Shown in pieces: positions 1 through 11,920 of a DNA stretch of 64,000 nucleotides (position 1 is the stretch's first letter; each line of letters starts with the position of its first letter). A program made the position numbers and the translations under genes. Under the pieces are notes generated by a model, which was not told where the DNA came from, did no database searches, and saw only the letters and a program-made list of their open reading frames with translations. Source of the DNA: Brachypodius melanocephalos (Eukaryota; Chordata; Aves; Passeriformes; Pycnonotidae); contig VZSR01000520.1 of the NCBI GenBank assembly GCA_013398615.1, positions 18,569,849-18,633,848 on the forward strand. The letters run 5' to 3'.

Positions 1-305
1 AGCTAAATAAATAAATTCTTTTAAAATTTAAATTGAAAGGAGTTTATCCAGACTAGAGTAGTGTTTGTTCTGATGAAGGAAGCAGTTCATTAATATGGAA
101 AGGGCTTCTATTGGATGCAAGAAATTAAAAGTGATGAGATACTCGTCTTATAAATCTTTCCAGAGGGAAGCAGGTTAGAATTGGATGGAAAAGTAAGTCA
201 GGGTTACTTCCATTCAACTGCTGAAATTGGTTCCTTCATGGCCTGGACTGAACCGAGCAGAAAAGAGTCTAAACCACCTTTTAATTCAGCAATATTTATG
301 GAAGA

Positions 306-362
306 ATTTAGGTTAGAATGGACATTGGAGATCATCTGGTCCAAACCCCTGCTAGAAGCATG
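306..362 (-). mobile_element. CR1 LINE 3'-end fragment, degraded
   Basis: On the plus strand this reads as the reverse complement of the conserved CR1 3' tail: a 'GGTTGGAAGGGACC'-like start, then 'GGAGATCATCTGGTCCAA' and 'CCCCTGCT'. Only about 55 bases can be followed, so it is a very short, diverged, 5'-truncated copy. It lies inside a 145-codon open frame (181-618) that I treat as chance. The call rests on matching a familiar consensus by eye. Confidence 0.6.
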
Positions 363-1580
363 TGTTAGTAGAAATGCAAGAAACCAAATTAGGTCCTTAT
401 GCAGAAAACAAAACAAAACTTTTTTAGACATTTTAGCTAAATACTGTTTTTCTTATAAGAAATTACTCCCTTTGCAAGAAAAACACATTTTTGAGGTCAG
501 CAGATCAGTTTATATCTTATGTCATATGAGAGCAAACAATGAGGGAAGAATTAGTAAAATTCTTAATACGAGAAACACAAAGTGTGAGATTCTTGAAAAC
601 AGCTGTTCTGCTTATTAACATTCCTCAGACACTGAACGATTTTCAAAGTGGCTTTAAGCCTTGCCAAGTTAATTGACATTATAGTTAGGTTGGTTAGGAC
701 AAAGACTATTGGAAAAGAGGCCTTATTATTGTTCACTTGGGTCAAATGAGGGCAAGCCTTAGCTGATCTGTGACCTGCAAGGTTAAATGTTTGACCCCAT
801 CAGACTGTCAGGATAGTAAAGAGAGCAATAGAGACAGAAAGAGCTGCTGGGTTAAGCAGCAGTAGTTCACCCGTACTGTCCTTTGCAGAGTTGCACAAAT
901 ATAAACATAAAGGGAAGGATCTGTTTCTAAGATATTATAAAATAACATCTGAGGAGAAGTTTTGTAACAGACATAGGCTCTGTCTCAGATGTTGATCATA
1001 TCTTCCAAATTCTCTATATATGGAGATGCCTTTGTGCAATTTAAAAATCCCTCACTTCTATTTGCTTCTGAGTTGTGTTTAAAAAGGTTTGCAGCACTAT
1101 GTAAGCATCAAATAGTGTAGTATAAATATAGCATACAAGCCTTCAAAAACATTTAACTGTTAACAATGCTTAAAAACAAATTTCTGCTATGACTTATCAG
1201 CTGGCCCCATAGCAAAAATGATGAGATAGTTTAAATCTCTGTTACATTTGTGCTAACCATAGTTTTAAAAAAATGTACAGTACAGTATGCTTGAAAGCAA
1301 ACATAAACATGAAAGTTTATGCTGGAAATTTCCCCAGCTACCTTTTCATTGGTCAGGCACAAATAAATCTGTGTGGCTCATGTTTTCAACATGGTTTATT
1401 TTTTAAATAATAATGCATCTGGATGCACCCTATTGTGCTGCAAAGACTCAGCAATTTATAAAGTAAGAATCTGGGGATGTGTCAGCAGTGGGTGATTTGA
1501 ACAGTGGATATTGGACTCCTGTGATGGGATTAATGTCATTTGACTCTAGCTACCTGAGATACATCCATTAGATTAGATTA
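363..1580. other. Unassigned AT-rich spacer
   Basis: No gene, RNA or repeat recognised. The sequence is AT-rich with ordinary short A and T runs. The open frame at 181-618 has no family resemblance and partly overlaps a CR1 remnant. Confidence 0.5.
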
Positions 1581-1937
1581 GAGACTGAGGGGAGATGTCA
1601 TTGTGGTCTTCAGCATCCTCACGAGGGGAAGCATCAGGGAAGGTGCTGATCTGTTCACTCTCATGAGCAGTAACAGGACCTGAAGAAATGGCCTGAAGCT
1701 GAGTCAGGGATAGTTTAGCCTACATATCAGGATAAAGTTTTTTACCTGGAGGGTTTTTGAGCACTACAACAGGCTCCCCAGGGCAGTGATCACAGCACCA
1801 ATCTTCTCTGTGTACAAGAAGCATTTGGACACTGTTGTCAGTCACATGGTGTGATCCTTGGGGTGTCCAGTGCAGGGCCAGGAGTTGGACTTAATGATTC
1901 TGATGTGTCCCTTCCAACTCAGTATATTCTGATTCTC
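1581..1937 (+). mobile_element. CR1 LINE 3' end (CR1-Y/J-like)
   Basis: This is the last part of CR1 ORF2 and its 3' end in forward orientation. Landmarks in order are 'GAGGGGAGATGTCAT' near 1588, 'CACGAGGGGAAGCATCAGG' near 1620, 'GAAATGGCCTGAAGCTG' near 1685, 'AACAGGCTCCCCAGGGCAGTG' near 1768, and the end signature 'CAGGGCCAGGAGTTGGACTT' near 1875 followed by 'CCCTTCCAACTCAGTATATTCTGATTC'. The order and spacing fit a 5'-truncated CR1 that keeps its 3' terminus and a remnant of the terminal ATTCTATG-type repeats. Frameshifts and substitutions make it non-functional. It ends about 90 bases before a splice-flanked open segment (2029-2127). Confidence 0.85.
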
Positions 1938-2289
1938 TGCTTCTGACTCTAAGTATGTGTGAGCAGCCAGCCTGGTTCTGGAGGACAGGCTGCATCCTCA
2001 AATTTGTGTGAATCACTGTTTTCCTTAGCCCAGGACAATCCAAACATCATTATCCAATATCCAACAAACTATCCTGTTGCACAGGAAAGTGGGGAATTTC
2101 AGCAGAAGATCTGTTTGGTTAAGCAAGGTATTTTTAGCCTTCCAGTGAAAGGGATCTAAGTGCAACCTGCAACAGCTGAAGAGGCACTAGGAACAGTCAA
2201 ACTCTTCTAGATAGTCACAGTCAGTGTAAGAAGAGAAAACCTGCACAAACTGCAGCCCAAGGGGCTCAGACCAAATGGAAGAAGTAACT

Positions 2290-2445
2290 TTTAAAATCAG
2301 GTTGCACAGCCCGGAAACAGGTACCCAGAGAAGAGGAGGCGATCTCCATGGAGATTTTCAAGATCTGACTAAAATGAAATCAACAGCCAACCTGAGCTAG
2401 GGATATGAGAAGGAGGTTGGAGTAGACAGGATTTCTATCATTTTA
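2290..2445 (+). mobile_element. CR1 LINE 3' fragment, strongly diverged
   Basis: The order of words matches another CR1 3' subfamily. 'CAGGTACCCAGAGA' corresponds to the usual 'CAGGTTGCCCAGAGA'. Then come 'CTCCATGGAGATTTTCAAGATCTGACT', 'CAACCTGAGCTAGGG' (usual 'CAACCTGCTCTAGGTG') and 'AGGTTGGAGTAGAC' (usual 'GGTTGGACTAGATGATC'). Several small indels separate them, which suggests an older copy than the one at 1581-1937. Confidence 0.6.
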
Positions 2446-3104
2446 GAAATATCCTCGGACAAGTATAAAGAATGTATTTCTCTACTTATGTTTGTTGAGA
2501 CTCAAATTTAACTAAGCAGGGGATTTTAATACTGAAGAGAGAATGGGAATATGCTTCTGCCTCCTTGGTTCTGACTTAGAAACAAGTTCACTCCTCTTGC
2601 TGTGTGAGACCTTTGCAGGAGCTCCCTACTGACTCTGGGCCCAGGCAGACTGTGCTGAGTGTGCAAAGGAACAGATTGTCAGGCAGCAGGGGGAACATGG
2701 ATAGGTTCTTCTTTTGGGGAAGAGATGCACAGTGGCCTGGGGGCCTGTATTGGCAAAATTCCTGCAAATGCCTAAGTGTTTTGGTCTATCTAGGCCAATG
2801 GCCCTGCAAGGGACTGTGGAATGACTGTAACTCCTAGAAGTCTGTAGTCCCTAAGAAAAACAAATACACTAAAACAATAAACAGCAGTCGCTACATATTT
2901 ACTTATTTACCAAAATTTTTGAAGGTTAAGTTTTTCACAAAATTTTAACATTTAAAATATTCTGCATGTTACCTTTTCAAAACACCATCTTTATTACAGC
3001 TACTCTCACGTGAAAGCTCAAACTTTTTCTCCGTCCAGTCTCTCATTTCTGACTGTACATTCCTTCATTATTTGCCGTACTTGCTAATTAAGTGCTATCT
3101 GCAA
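2446..3104. other. Unassigned spacer
   Basis: No gene or repeat recognised. A 77-codon open frame at 2604-2837 has no family resemblance. Confidence 0.45.
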
Positions 3105-3295
3105 ACTTGGATGTCTTTGCTTTCCACATCACTGTTACGTTATATTTGCGTAAATATTTAAAATCTGGACCTCTAACACTGACTCCTGTCATCTTCTACT
3201 ACTGACATTTTAGCTTGAATACTTTCCATTTATGACTACAGTAGATTTCCTATTAATGCAGCCAAATTTATATTTAAGCATGCCAGTTTTCTTCC
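3105..3295 (-). mobile_element. Possible ancient CR1-L-like fragment
   Basis: The phrase 'TATCTGCAAACTTGGATGTCTTTGCTTTCCACATCACTG' followed by 'ATCTGGACCTCTAACACTGACTCCTG' resembles the reverse complement of the RT region of old amniote CR1 copies ('GCAAACTTGG..ACCTCACTG...TGG(A/T)CC(T/C)AG(T/C)ACTGATCCCTG'). Divergence is high and no reading frame survives, so this is a weak call that could be coincidence. Confidence 0.3.
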
Positions 3296-3465
3296 TCGCC
3301 TCTGACTAGAGCAGAGAAACTTAGTAGGAAGAATCAGACAGATTTCATGTCTTTTAAAAAATTAAATGGTGTCAAAACCAGCAGGTTTTTAAGCTATATT
3401 GTCCTTTACTTTTGCTAAAGGTACTGACCACTTTCAAGTGATTTCAAACTGAATTTGTGTCATGT

Positions 3466-3504
3466 GAAATACATTGTCTTTTGAAATACATTGTCTTTTG
3501 AAAT
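3466..3504. repeat. Perfect 17-bp tandem duplication
   Basis: GAAATACATTGTCTTTT occurs twice in immediate succession (3466-3482 and 3483-3499) and is followed by the first five bases of a third copy. The perfect identity indicates a recent local slippage or duplication event. Confidence 0.85.
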
Positions 3505-5136
3505 TTTTCTCATCAAGTTCACTATTCTAAATTTTTTTTTTATATATTTCTTCATGCATTAGATCCTATCTCCTTTTACATCTCAGTTTGCACAACTGTG
3601 TATGCTTCTGACTTTACAGAAATACATACACAGCACATATTCAGGATGTAATAATATTATTTGGAGGAAATATGTCCTTTTTTTTTTTTTTCTTGGAAAT
3701 TCCCTATCATTTAAATGCATATCTTGAAGTTTCAAGTTATAAAAATAATCTTACTTCCTCTAAAACTCTCTACTGTGCAGCTGTGCTTGTGTATATGCCA
3801 ACTGATCCATCAGCCTTCCTTTCAAACCACTTCAAGAATCTGCCCATCCCTTGGGATCTGTGGTCTTCCAGAAAAGGTGCAGTTTTACACATGGAGATTC
3901 TTTGTGGCCTTGCTTTGTGTTAAGCATTCTTGTCTTATTTATGCTTCTTCTTCAGTACTTGCCTCTAAATATGATTTTCTAGGCTTAATTTTAAGAGTAT
4001 GTTTATATATCTACATTACTGATGATTTATGTTAAATACAAAAGTTAATTTTCTAATTTGAAGCACATATACTTGGTTTTCACCTTGTAGGGATCTAAAT
4101 TAAACTCTTCAGAAGCACTGAGCATTTTGTAATTTGCCATAGACAAAACCAAAAGTCACTACCATTATGAAGAAATAGAATTATGTTTTATGAAGGATTG
4201 CCAAAGACAGCACTTCATAGGCTATCCCAAACAGTGCATGAAGCATCACTAAAAGGAATTCTGAGGTGTAATTACTTATGTATGCTTTACATATTGACAG
4301 AAATAGATCAGTACCTAAAAGATATTTTAAGCAGCATTTAGAAAGAAGTGTTGGAGACAAATTTAATTTAGAGTATTTAACAAGTGCAGTTCATGTTAAA
4401 CATGAAACATTCTGCAAGCAAAAGTGACAAGTTAAATAGTAATTTTTTCATGAAATATCTTTTAACAAACCAAAACCGTTTTCCTGGAACTGCCTTAATA
4501 TACAGTAAGAATATACTATACAGAAAACATGGATTTAATTGCTACTTTTTCTTCCCTATAACATGGTCATTTACCCATAATTCAAAGGCCATTATCTTGT
4601 AAGATTCCCACTAACTCACTTCAGCCGAATTTGTATTCTCATGAAGAAAAGAGTATTTTGTTATGAATTGATTGTCAAGTCTAGCCACTTTATCAGCTGT
4701 CTGCCAGGTTATCTCTTAGGTTAAAAGATGATTCTTCAAAGAAAGAAGGTATGAGTCCCTGAAAATAAGGAATCTTCACTGTCCACCTCACAGTGTGTGA
4801 ATTAGGCAGAAGTTGTACAAAATATGCTTGCTGCATGAATATTCTTTTGTATCTAGGCTTTAACAGAGCAATATAGTACAGCTGTAGTTCATACTTTTTT
4901 TATATCATTACCAAGTGACATCATGGGCTTCTGCTTGCATTCCATTCATGTTCTCAAGCATGTTTGCCGTTAAAAATAAAGCAATTAATCACATACATTA
5001 CGCTTAAACTGAAAAAACAACAAAAAAGTCAGTTTTTAGAAAAATCATTGAGCTTATCCTTCTGACCCATCACAGCAGTCTAGCTGCTGGAGGGCTCCCA
5101 GTGAGGAGTGTGAAAGATGATGCTGGGCACACAGCA
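3505..5136. other. Unassigned AT-rich spacer
   Basis: A T-run lies at about 3673-3691. Open frames of 106 and 83 codons at 3672-4035 overlap in different frames and have no family resemblance. I see nothing else that can be named. Confidence 0.45.
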
Positions 5137-5157
5137 CTGTTTCCACACTGGAAACAG
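5137..5157. repeat. Perfect inverted repeat, 9-bp stem with 3-base loop
   Basis: CTGTTTCCA at 5137-5145 is mirrored by TGGAAACAG at 5149-5157 around a CAC loop. All nine stem pairs are perfect. No T-run follows and nothing links it to a gene. Confidence 0.7.
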
Positions 5158-8100
5158 CATGGTGGCCTCTTCAATGTCAGCACGTAACCACAAACTGATT
5201 CTGAAGCTTCAGCTTGAGTGTCTAAGCATGACTAACACCTAGATAAGGCTTTTGACTGTAATCCAAGTCTGTTCTCAGAAGCCTATCAGGAAAGCATGTG
5301 AAGAGACTTCCAGTTAATATGAAGAGTGTGTCTTTTGCTACCAGAGTATTAGCTGCAGAAATATCCTCTGAAAAGGCGTGTGTGTGGGTAGCACACCTCA
5401 GCCCATTGTTCTCCAGTCTACTTCTCTGGTTTATACAGCTGTACACAGTGGCTTGAGCAGGCAGAATTCACATGGCTGTTATCTATCAATAATCAGCATC
5501 ACTTGTTGCAATTACATGAGAACCTGCTGTCATGGGGAGTTGTGGGACAGCTGTCCCCTAAGGCTATGCCCTAGGGCTAAAGAGAGGTTATGTCTCAATA
5601 CAACTCTCATATGATTAATTTAATAATGTATTACATGCCATGCTTCCTGAATGTTCCATTGTGCTCTCTTTTTTCCTATCAAAGAGCTATTCAAAGTAAA
5701 CAGTGACCTCATCAATACCGTCTGAAACTTACAGTAAATGGAAATCTTCCAAAACCATAATAGAAACCATATTTCAACAGATGTAAAAAGCAAGATGAGG
5801 AGTGAGACTTAATTTGGATGTGAATGTTACAATACTTGATACTCGGCTTGGCTTTGCTCAACGTAATCTTTTTGCTAAATGCATTAGTCTTTTTTCATGT
5901 AAGGATCTAGATTTAAAAAAAGAGAAAGAAAATCACTACTTCAGCTTTCTGCAACATTCATGGCTTGGTGAAGAAGAGTGAAGGAATTTTATCTCAGAAG
6001 ATAAAAAACAAAGCAGAAAAAAATTGTCCTGCAGGAGAGTAGAGCATGAGTACTGTCATGACTGAGATTTTCAAACCTGCAAAGGTATTTGAAAAAATAA
6101 AATTTTTTATAAAAGTATTAGCTAACCTATTCATTAATGACCTCTAAAATGCCACCCTTCAAAAGCATGCAAGGATTGGTAGAACAGGAACAAAGTTGCT
6201 ATTCAGGCATTTTATATTGATCAGAGCCCATAACACAACTAAAATAAAAGATCCTATCAGGACACCTTTGTGTTAAGCTGTTGGTGTTTGATTTCCAACT
6301 TGGAGAAACAGTTATCTTTGCTTTGCTGATGTATTTAGATTCTCTTCATCTTTGAAACCCAGTAAATTGTCCAGGCTACAGGTTTTTTTTATTTTCTAGG
6401 TAGAGAGGAACGCTTACTAATTTAAAGGAAAAATACCAGAAGTTTACACATTGATTTGGGATCTACACATTCAACAAGTATTTAAAAAACAACACTTTCA
6501 AAAATAATAAGGAAGTAGAGGCTTGGATTCCAGCTGGATGTCTTTATTTTGGTTAGAGATTTTTTTTTACCTGGTGATTAGCATCTCATATAATAAATTC
6601 TAAGGCTGGCTGCAATTTCTCTTGAAGTACTAATGTGTTCAAAGTACTGAACACAATACTGTGATTTCTATCACATTAATAGAAATTTCCTATCAGCATT
6701 GTCCATCATTGCTGTAATATCCTGTCATGAAATCCATGTTGTTAGATGATGTAACAGTGCTTAGACCCATTTGGAAAAAATCTGAATTTAAAAAAGCCAT
6801 GTAAAATACACTAAAGAGGCTGTATACACAGCAAAGCCCTTGTTTCCAGCATTTTGGCAAACACTGATTTTCCTTATCTAATTTTAAAATCCAGAAGCTA
6901 TAAGCAATTGACCTGCAGAAAATAATATATAAACTTTATGAAGACATAGTCTAATATAGAGTCAAAAGTCGTTTCATTATATTCGCCTGTATTTCTATAT
7001 TCGTATTTCCACCATATGTTTTATGTCTGACAGAGAGCCACAACCATTCTAGGTGGGTGACATTTACCCCTCCGAGTGTGAAGAATGTCTAGTAAGTATG
7101 CAAAAGGCTTATCACGTTCCTTGAAAACATGTACCTCCCCTTAAGAAAAATATGGTTATTTATTATATTGGAAGAGTAGTATTTGCCTTCCTTTTTAAAA
7201 AATAGCCATTAAAAATTGAGGAAATCTCATTAGCGCATGTGTGCTTTATTGTCAACTCACGGTCTACTTGCTGATGTTTTTATCATGTCTACAAGCTGTA
7301 ATCCTTTGTGGACAGCACACTGCCACCACTGGACTCTCTACCCTTGAAGAAAATGCTAGTTCTGGTCTCGGTAGCATTTTCATTTTAATATAAAATAAGA
7401 AAGAGGATTTCAGGTAGGTAGAGAAGGGTGTACAAGAAAGTAAGATTATACAGTGTGATAAAAAACCCAAATCTCCACAGTTAGCAGCTATCCTGGAAAA
7501 GAAGGCTATAAGTGTTTGAATGTGTGTCTGCCCGTTTGTTGGTAACAGGCTGTCTGGTTTTTATTCAAAAAAAATCAATACTATATATTCTTTTAAATAA
7601 TAATTTTCTTGACAACCTGAAAAATACTATGTGCTAAGTAGCAAGATCTTGGTTTAATGAAAATGTAATTATTTTAAAGCTGCATAAATTCACATACCTG
7701 TTCTCAAATTATATCTGTTGCAGAATGGGGAGTATTTTGTTGTTTTATTTAGGCTTCACAGCATAAGAGCAAAAGGCTTCCTCTTTGAACAGATCCAAAA
7801 AGGTGTAAGTATATTGTACATTATATCTCTGTTCCATGTTTTTCAGTATTTTCCTCACCCTGACTGTGTATCACAGGATAAGTGCTGCTCTGTGTGTAGG
7901 GGGTTTGGAGGGGAGTGACATGCCAAGCTAGAAATTGGCAGATTTCAGTAAATAAATATTACTTCTTCATTTTAGAGACTTCACTGGTTCATCCTGTGGG
8001 GTGGCTCTTTCCTTCCACTCTGCAGTGCTAAGAAATTGTATAGAAACTCTCCTTTTGTCCAGTTCTGTCAGCATTGCTTTCTGTCAGCCAAATGATTCAC

Positions 8101-9540
8101 TGTTGATCTGGATTCCCTGTGTATGGTATCACAGTTCTGTGAACAAACTTTCTGTCATGTTAGCCTGACATCATCTCTATTACGTCTTTCTTGTCACTGA
8201 CACTGAACAGGACAGGCCAAAGGGGCTACCTGTGTCTCGTCATTCCAGCAGCACTCTGACAGCGCGTTTAGCATGCTTTCTACCGTGTTTTCCTTTGACC
8301 ATATTCCTCGTCTGACAAAGCTGTATAGTAAGCCAAGCACTTCATGGGTATCAGATTTTTTCATCTAGCTCCAGTTAGGATTTATATCCATCACATTTTG
8401 GCTCAGATGATCTCAGAGCACAGAGGCCAAAAATTTGCATATTTATTAACTTCTGTGGAAGAAAACCTCTCATCTAAGTAATGCAATTCACAGTTAAACT
8501 TCTTTTCTCTAATGAGCAGGACTGCTTTCACTCAATTCTGTCATCCCCAAGCTCTGTTGTGCATGCTGGTCTGGAGGCCCATGCTGGCCTGAAGTCTCAT
8601 TTTCAGCAACCAGATTGCTCCAGCAATTTACTGTAAGGCAAGGAACCTCTCTTTCCTTTTAGCTTCATCAGGATTGCAGTGGGATGCAAAATCCCTTTCA
8701 CAAAACTTCCTCAGTAGGTCTTTATTATGGACCTCTCCCATGCAGTGTAGTCCAGTAATGATCCTGCTTTAGACACAACCACCAGTCTTGGGGTGACTGT
8801 CGCTCTTGATGTTACAGCTCACTTCAAGCAGCTGACAGGAAAGTTCATAAAAAACAGCATAATGAGCACATTAAAAGGAAGTCCTGGCCATGAAAAATGT
8901 AGCAAAGTAGTAAAGCTACCAGTTTGGGTGAATGGTATTTACCCAAATCCAAAATGGATTTAATATCTTTCCACCAAAGCCCAAACTCATTCCATCACCA
9001 CCTCCACCACCTCTAGGGAGTGGAGTGCTTTGTAAGTTTGACACGATATAGAAGAGGCACTGAATTGTTGTTAGCCATAATTTTTTTATCCATCTCAGGT
9101 ATCTAATAAGCGTTTACACAGGAGGGGAGTGCCTGAACTCCATGGAAAGTGCTCAGACCTTTCCCCAAAATTGTACACATTTTTTTCCTCTTAATAACTT
9201 CAACACAGCTCCATGGCAGGTTGACAGACTGAGTCCCAGTCCTACAGGGGAGTGGATGCACATTCTTTGGTAAAAGAACCATGTTGTTGAGTGAAAAGCA
9301 GTGGACAGGTCACACTGTTCTTTGCTGGGCAAGAATAGGAGACTACACAAGATGCTCACAAACAAAAATAAATCTGCTGTTATGTGGGTACCTGGAGGAA
9401 AAATGTCTAAACTACTAAAACTTTGTCTTCATTACAGTTTCAGCCCTATCAAATCTAGGTCCTTACTTGAAGGATACAACTTGACTGCTTGCTGTTGTCT
9501 CTTTGCACCTCCCTTCCTTTCTACTTAGAAAGTGACAAAT
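5158..9540. other. Unassigned spacer
   Basis: About 4.4 kb with no recognisable gene, RNA or interspersed repeat. The open frames are all under 80 codons. The parts at 8.0-8.8 kb are somewhat less AT-rich, but I can assign no family. A short perfect duplication (AAATGTGTTC twice) sits at 9538-9557. Confidence 0.45.
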
Positions 9541-9905
9541 GTGTTCAAATGTGTTCAAGCGCATGTGAGGAGCGCTGAGTTCTGACCATGGTCAAACAAG
9601 TTACACGTCAGCAATGTAGCAACTAGCAAGGTAGCAATTACAAGATAACGGGGTCCTATTTTTCTTAATCTGTCTCTTGCAACCCGTGACCTCACATCCA
9701 CTGGCCAACTCGATAAGGGATGATACATAATCTGTTATTGCAGACAACAGGTTAATGCAACGTGCATTTTGGGAGAGCAGCTCCCGCAACATCCTGCACT
9801 GAGGTGTGTTGTGCCTTTAAAGTATTTTCTTCCGGTGCTCCCTGTTTTGTGACTGGCTGTTTTGTTCCCAATATACATCTTATAGACACCATATATTACA
9901 AGTAC
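9541..9905. mobile_element. CpG-richer block, possible solo LTR of unassigned ERV
   Basis: This block differs from its neighbours in carrying many CpGs in a short span (for example AGCGCTGAG, ACACGTCAG, ATAACGGGG, CCCGTGACC, CTCGATAAG, AACGTGCAT, CTCCCGCAAC, TTCCGGTGC). Its short tandem motifs, 'GTAGCAACTAGCAAGGTAGCAA', recall U3 regions of avian beta/alpha-like ERV LTRs. A TATA-like 'CCTTTAAAG' lies near 9812. I could not find convincing TG...CA ends, target-site duplications or an AATAAA signal, so the edges are approximate and the class is unknown. A different unknown repeat or a CpG-bearing regulatory block would look similar. Confidence 0.3.
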
Positions 9906-9977
9906 TATATAAGAGTTGGATAATGGCTATGAACTAAACATTTTTTTTCTATAAAAATAAGTGACTTCCCATTCAGG

Positions 9978-9991
9978 AAAAAAAAAAAAAA
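9978..9991 (+). repeat. Poly(A) run
   Basis: A run of about 14 A follows an A/T-rich stretch containing ATAAAAATAAG. It could be a simple homopolymer or the tail of a retroposed sequence ending here. No body of a retrogene is recognisable upstream. Confidence 0.7.
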
Positions 9992-11701
9992 GTCCACAAC
10001 CTAAAAATGATTATTGTATTCCTGGAATAAGACAAAAGATTTCAAAAGTAGGAGATGCTTTTCACTGCCACATTTATTTGATAAAAAAATACAATCTCCT
10101 CTTTGTAAAACTTTCATCTTAGTATTTTTATTTTTTTAACAGAAAGCACAACAAAACGATTTCATTAGGCAGGCCATAAGGAATTTTGCTGCATATCCCA
10201 AAGATATGTGAAGTTTACACTCTATTGTTCTTTCTCTGTGAATTGCACAGGTTAAAAAGAACATGGAAGAAACTGTATGGTTCTAAAGGCCAAGTCTGAC
10301 TTGCATGTTTTACATCTGCATCCTGTTGGGACATGTCAGTTTTCTAGTTGTGAGGAGGAAAAGAATATTCAAATTTTCATAACCATCACTCTAACATAAC
10401 AATAAAGTGGTGTAAGGAGTTTGCAAAGGTATGAGCATTAGTTTCACAAAAGTTGTATTTAATTATTTTTGGAACAGCTCTCCTTCACCACTACAAGAGA
10501 GAAATTCTTGCCATATATTACACAAAGTCCTCTGCATGACCAGGGTTCAGGTGCTACCTGCCTGGCCTGGTCCAGACCATTACTGATGCTGCAGCAATGA
10601 CTGTAAATCTATCAGTAAAGACTGATAGTTTTTGTGGTGTGATTCCTTCTCAGAATCCTGTGCCAGTGTCAATGGTGTTACAAGCAATTTTGACCTTGGT
10701 TTCAGTTATGAGAAGGAATCCTAAAGCAAGAGGAAATTTCTTTGGTATTTTATAGTTCAAAGCTGGGATGGAGCTTCCCACTTCCCCTAATATCCAAATG
10801 ACAGCACTGATACCCAGAAACATGCTACACACACCACAATAATCTCTTTTATAGTGAAACATAAGCCTTTAATTACAAATGGAAGAGACTGGAAAAGTTC
10901 TGACAAAACATTTTCTGGTAGGAATTTGCTGGCTCAGGCCGATTGAAATCTGTTTCTGAGGTACTGGTATTTTCCCCTGGTTCTGTCAAAAGCCTAAAAG
11001 CTGGGGAGCTGCTATGGGTCTGGGGCTCCAGCAGTTGAAGGGGGCAGCTCTGGAACAGGACCATCAGGAGCAGCCTTCAGGGCAATTCCTTTCCTAACCT
11101 GTCTGAAGAAAACAGCACTCACACCACTAATGCTTTGGGGAAGCCCAGAGGCTGACCTGCTCCCACAGTGAAGCTTCACTGCCTTTCACAGATAATTATG
11201 AAATGTTTGGCTTTTTTTACCAAGAGGAACAAACTCAGATTTCATAATAGTCAAAATCCTGTGTGAAAGTCAATTAGTTCTCTCTGCAATGCTGAAACTA
11301 TGACCACATACTTCCCACTTGTAGCACCTGCATGACAATGCCAGTGCTGAAAACCTGGCAATTCTGGTGAGGTTGTGTTCAACATAATTGGAGATCAACC
11401 TCTTGAACATAATCTGTTTCACTGCCTATTTAGATGTTAAGGTCCTGTAGAGCTCCCTGATACTAGAAAGAATAAACAAGGATGACACTAGATATTAGTG
11501 TAACTTGGAATTTTCTTGCATTTAAGGTTTTAAAATGTGGCATTAGTGCAAATGTGAATAATCTCAGTGGGAGGCAAACAGAAAGATTGCAATTCTCTTC
11601 AAGGGAATAATGGACTTAAGACTTCTGTAACATTGTATATGCAAATACATCTGAGCTAAAAATATCTGCAAACAAACCGTGTTGCAGTTTTAAAAGAGAG
11701 T
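9992..11701. other. Unassigned spacer
   Basis: No gene or repeat recognised. A GC-richer patch at about 10.9-11.2 kb holds a reverse-strand open frame of 63 codons without family resemblance. Confidence 0.45.
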
Positions 11702-11920
11702 TCATAGAATCATAGAATGGTTTGGAAAGGACCTTCAAGATCATTCAGTTCCAAGCCCCCTGCTGTGGACAGGGACACCTTCCACTAGATCAGTCTGCTC
11801 AGAGCTCCAGATTAAACACCTCCAGGGACAGGGCATCCACAACTTCCCTGTGTAACCTGTGCCAGTGCCTCACCACCCTCACAGTAAAGAAGTTTTTCCT
11901 AAAGTTTAATCTAGAACTAA
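11702..11920 (-). mobile_element. CR1 LINE 3' end, reverse strand
   Basis: The plus strand begins with TCATAGAATCATAGAATGG, the reverse complement of the CR1 terminal repeat ATTCTATGATTCTATGA. It then follows the tail in order: 'AAGGACCTTCAAGATCATTC', 'CAAGCCCCCTGCTGTGGACA', 'GGGACACCTTCCACTAGATC', 'CATCCACAACTTCCCTGTG' and 'AGTGCCTCACCACCCTCACAG'. It fades out near 11920 after 'AAGAAGTTTTTCCT'. It is a 5'-truncated insertion with an intact 3' terminus and moderate divergence. The 130-codon open frame over 11722-12114 is therefore an artefact of antisense repeat sequence. Confidence 0.9.

Noticed and set aside
181..618. 145-codon frame near the window start
   Set aside because: It overlaps an antisense CR1 tail and has no recognisable domain or splice context.
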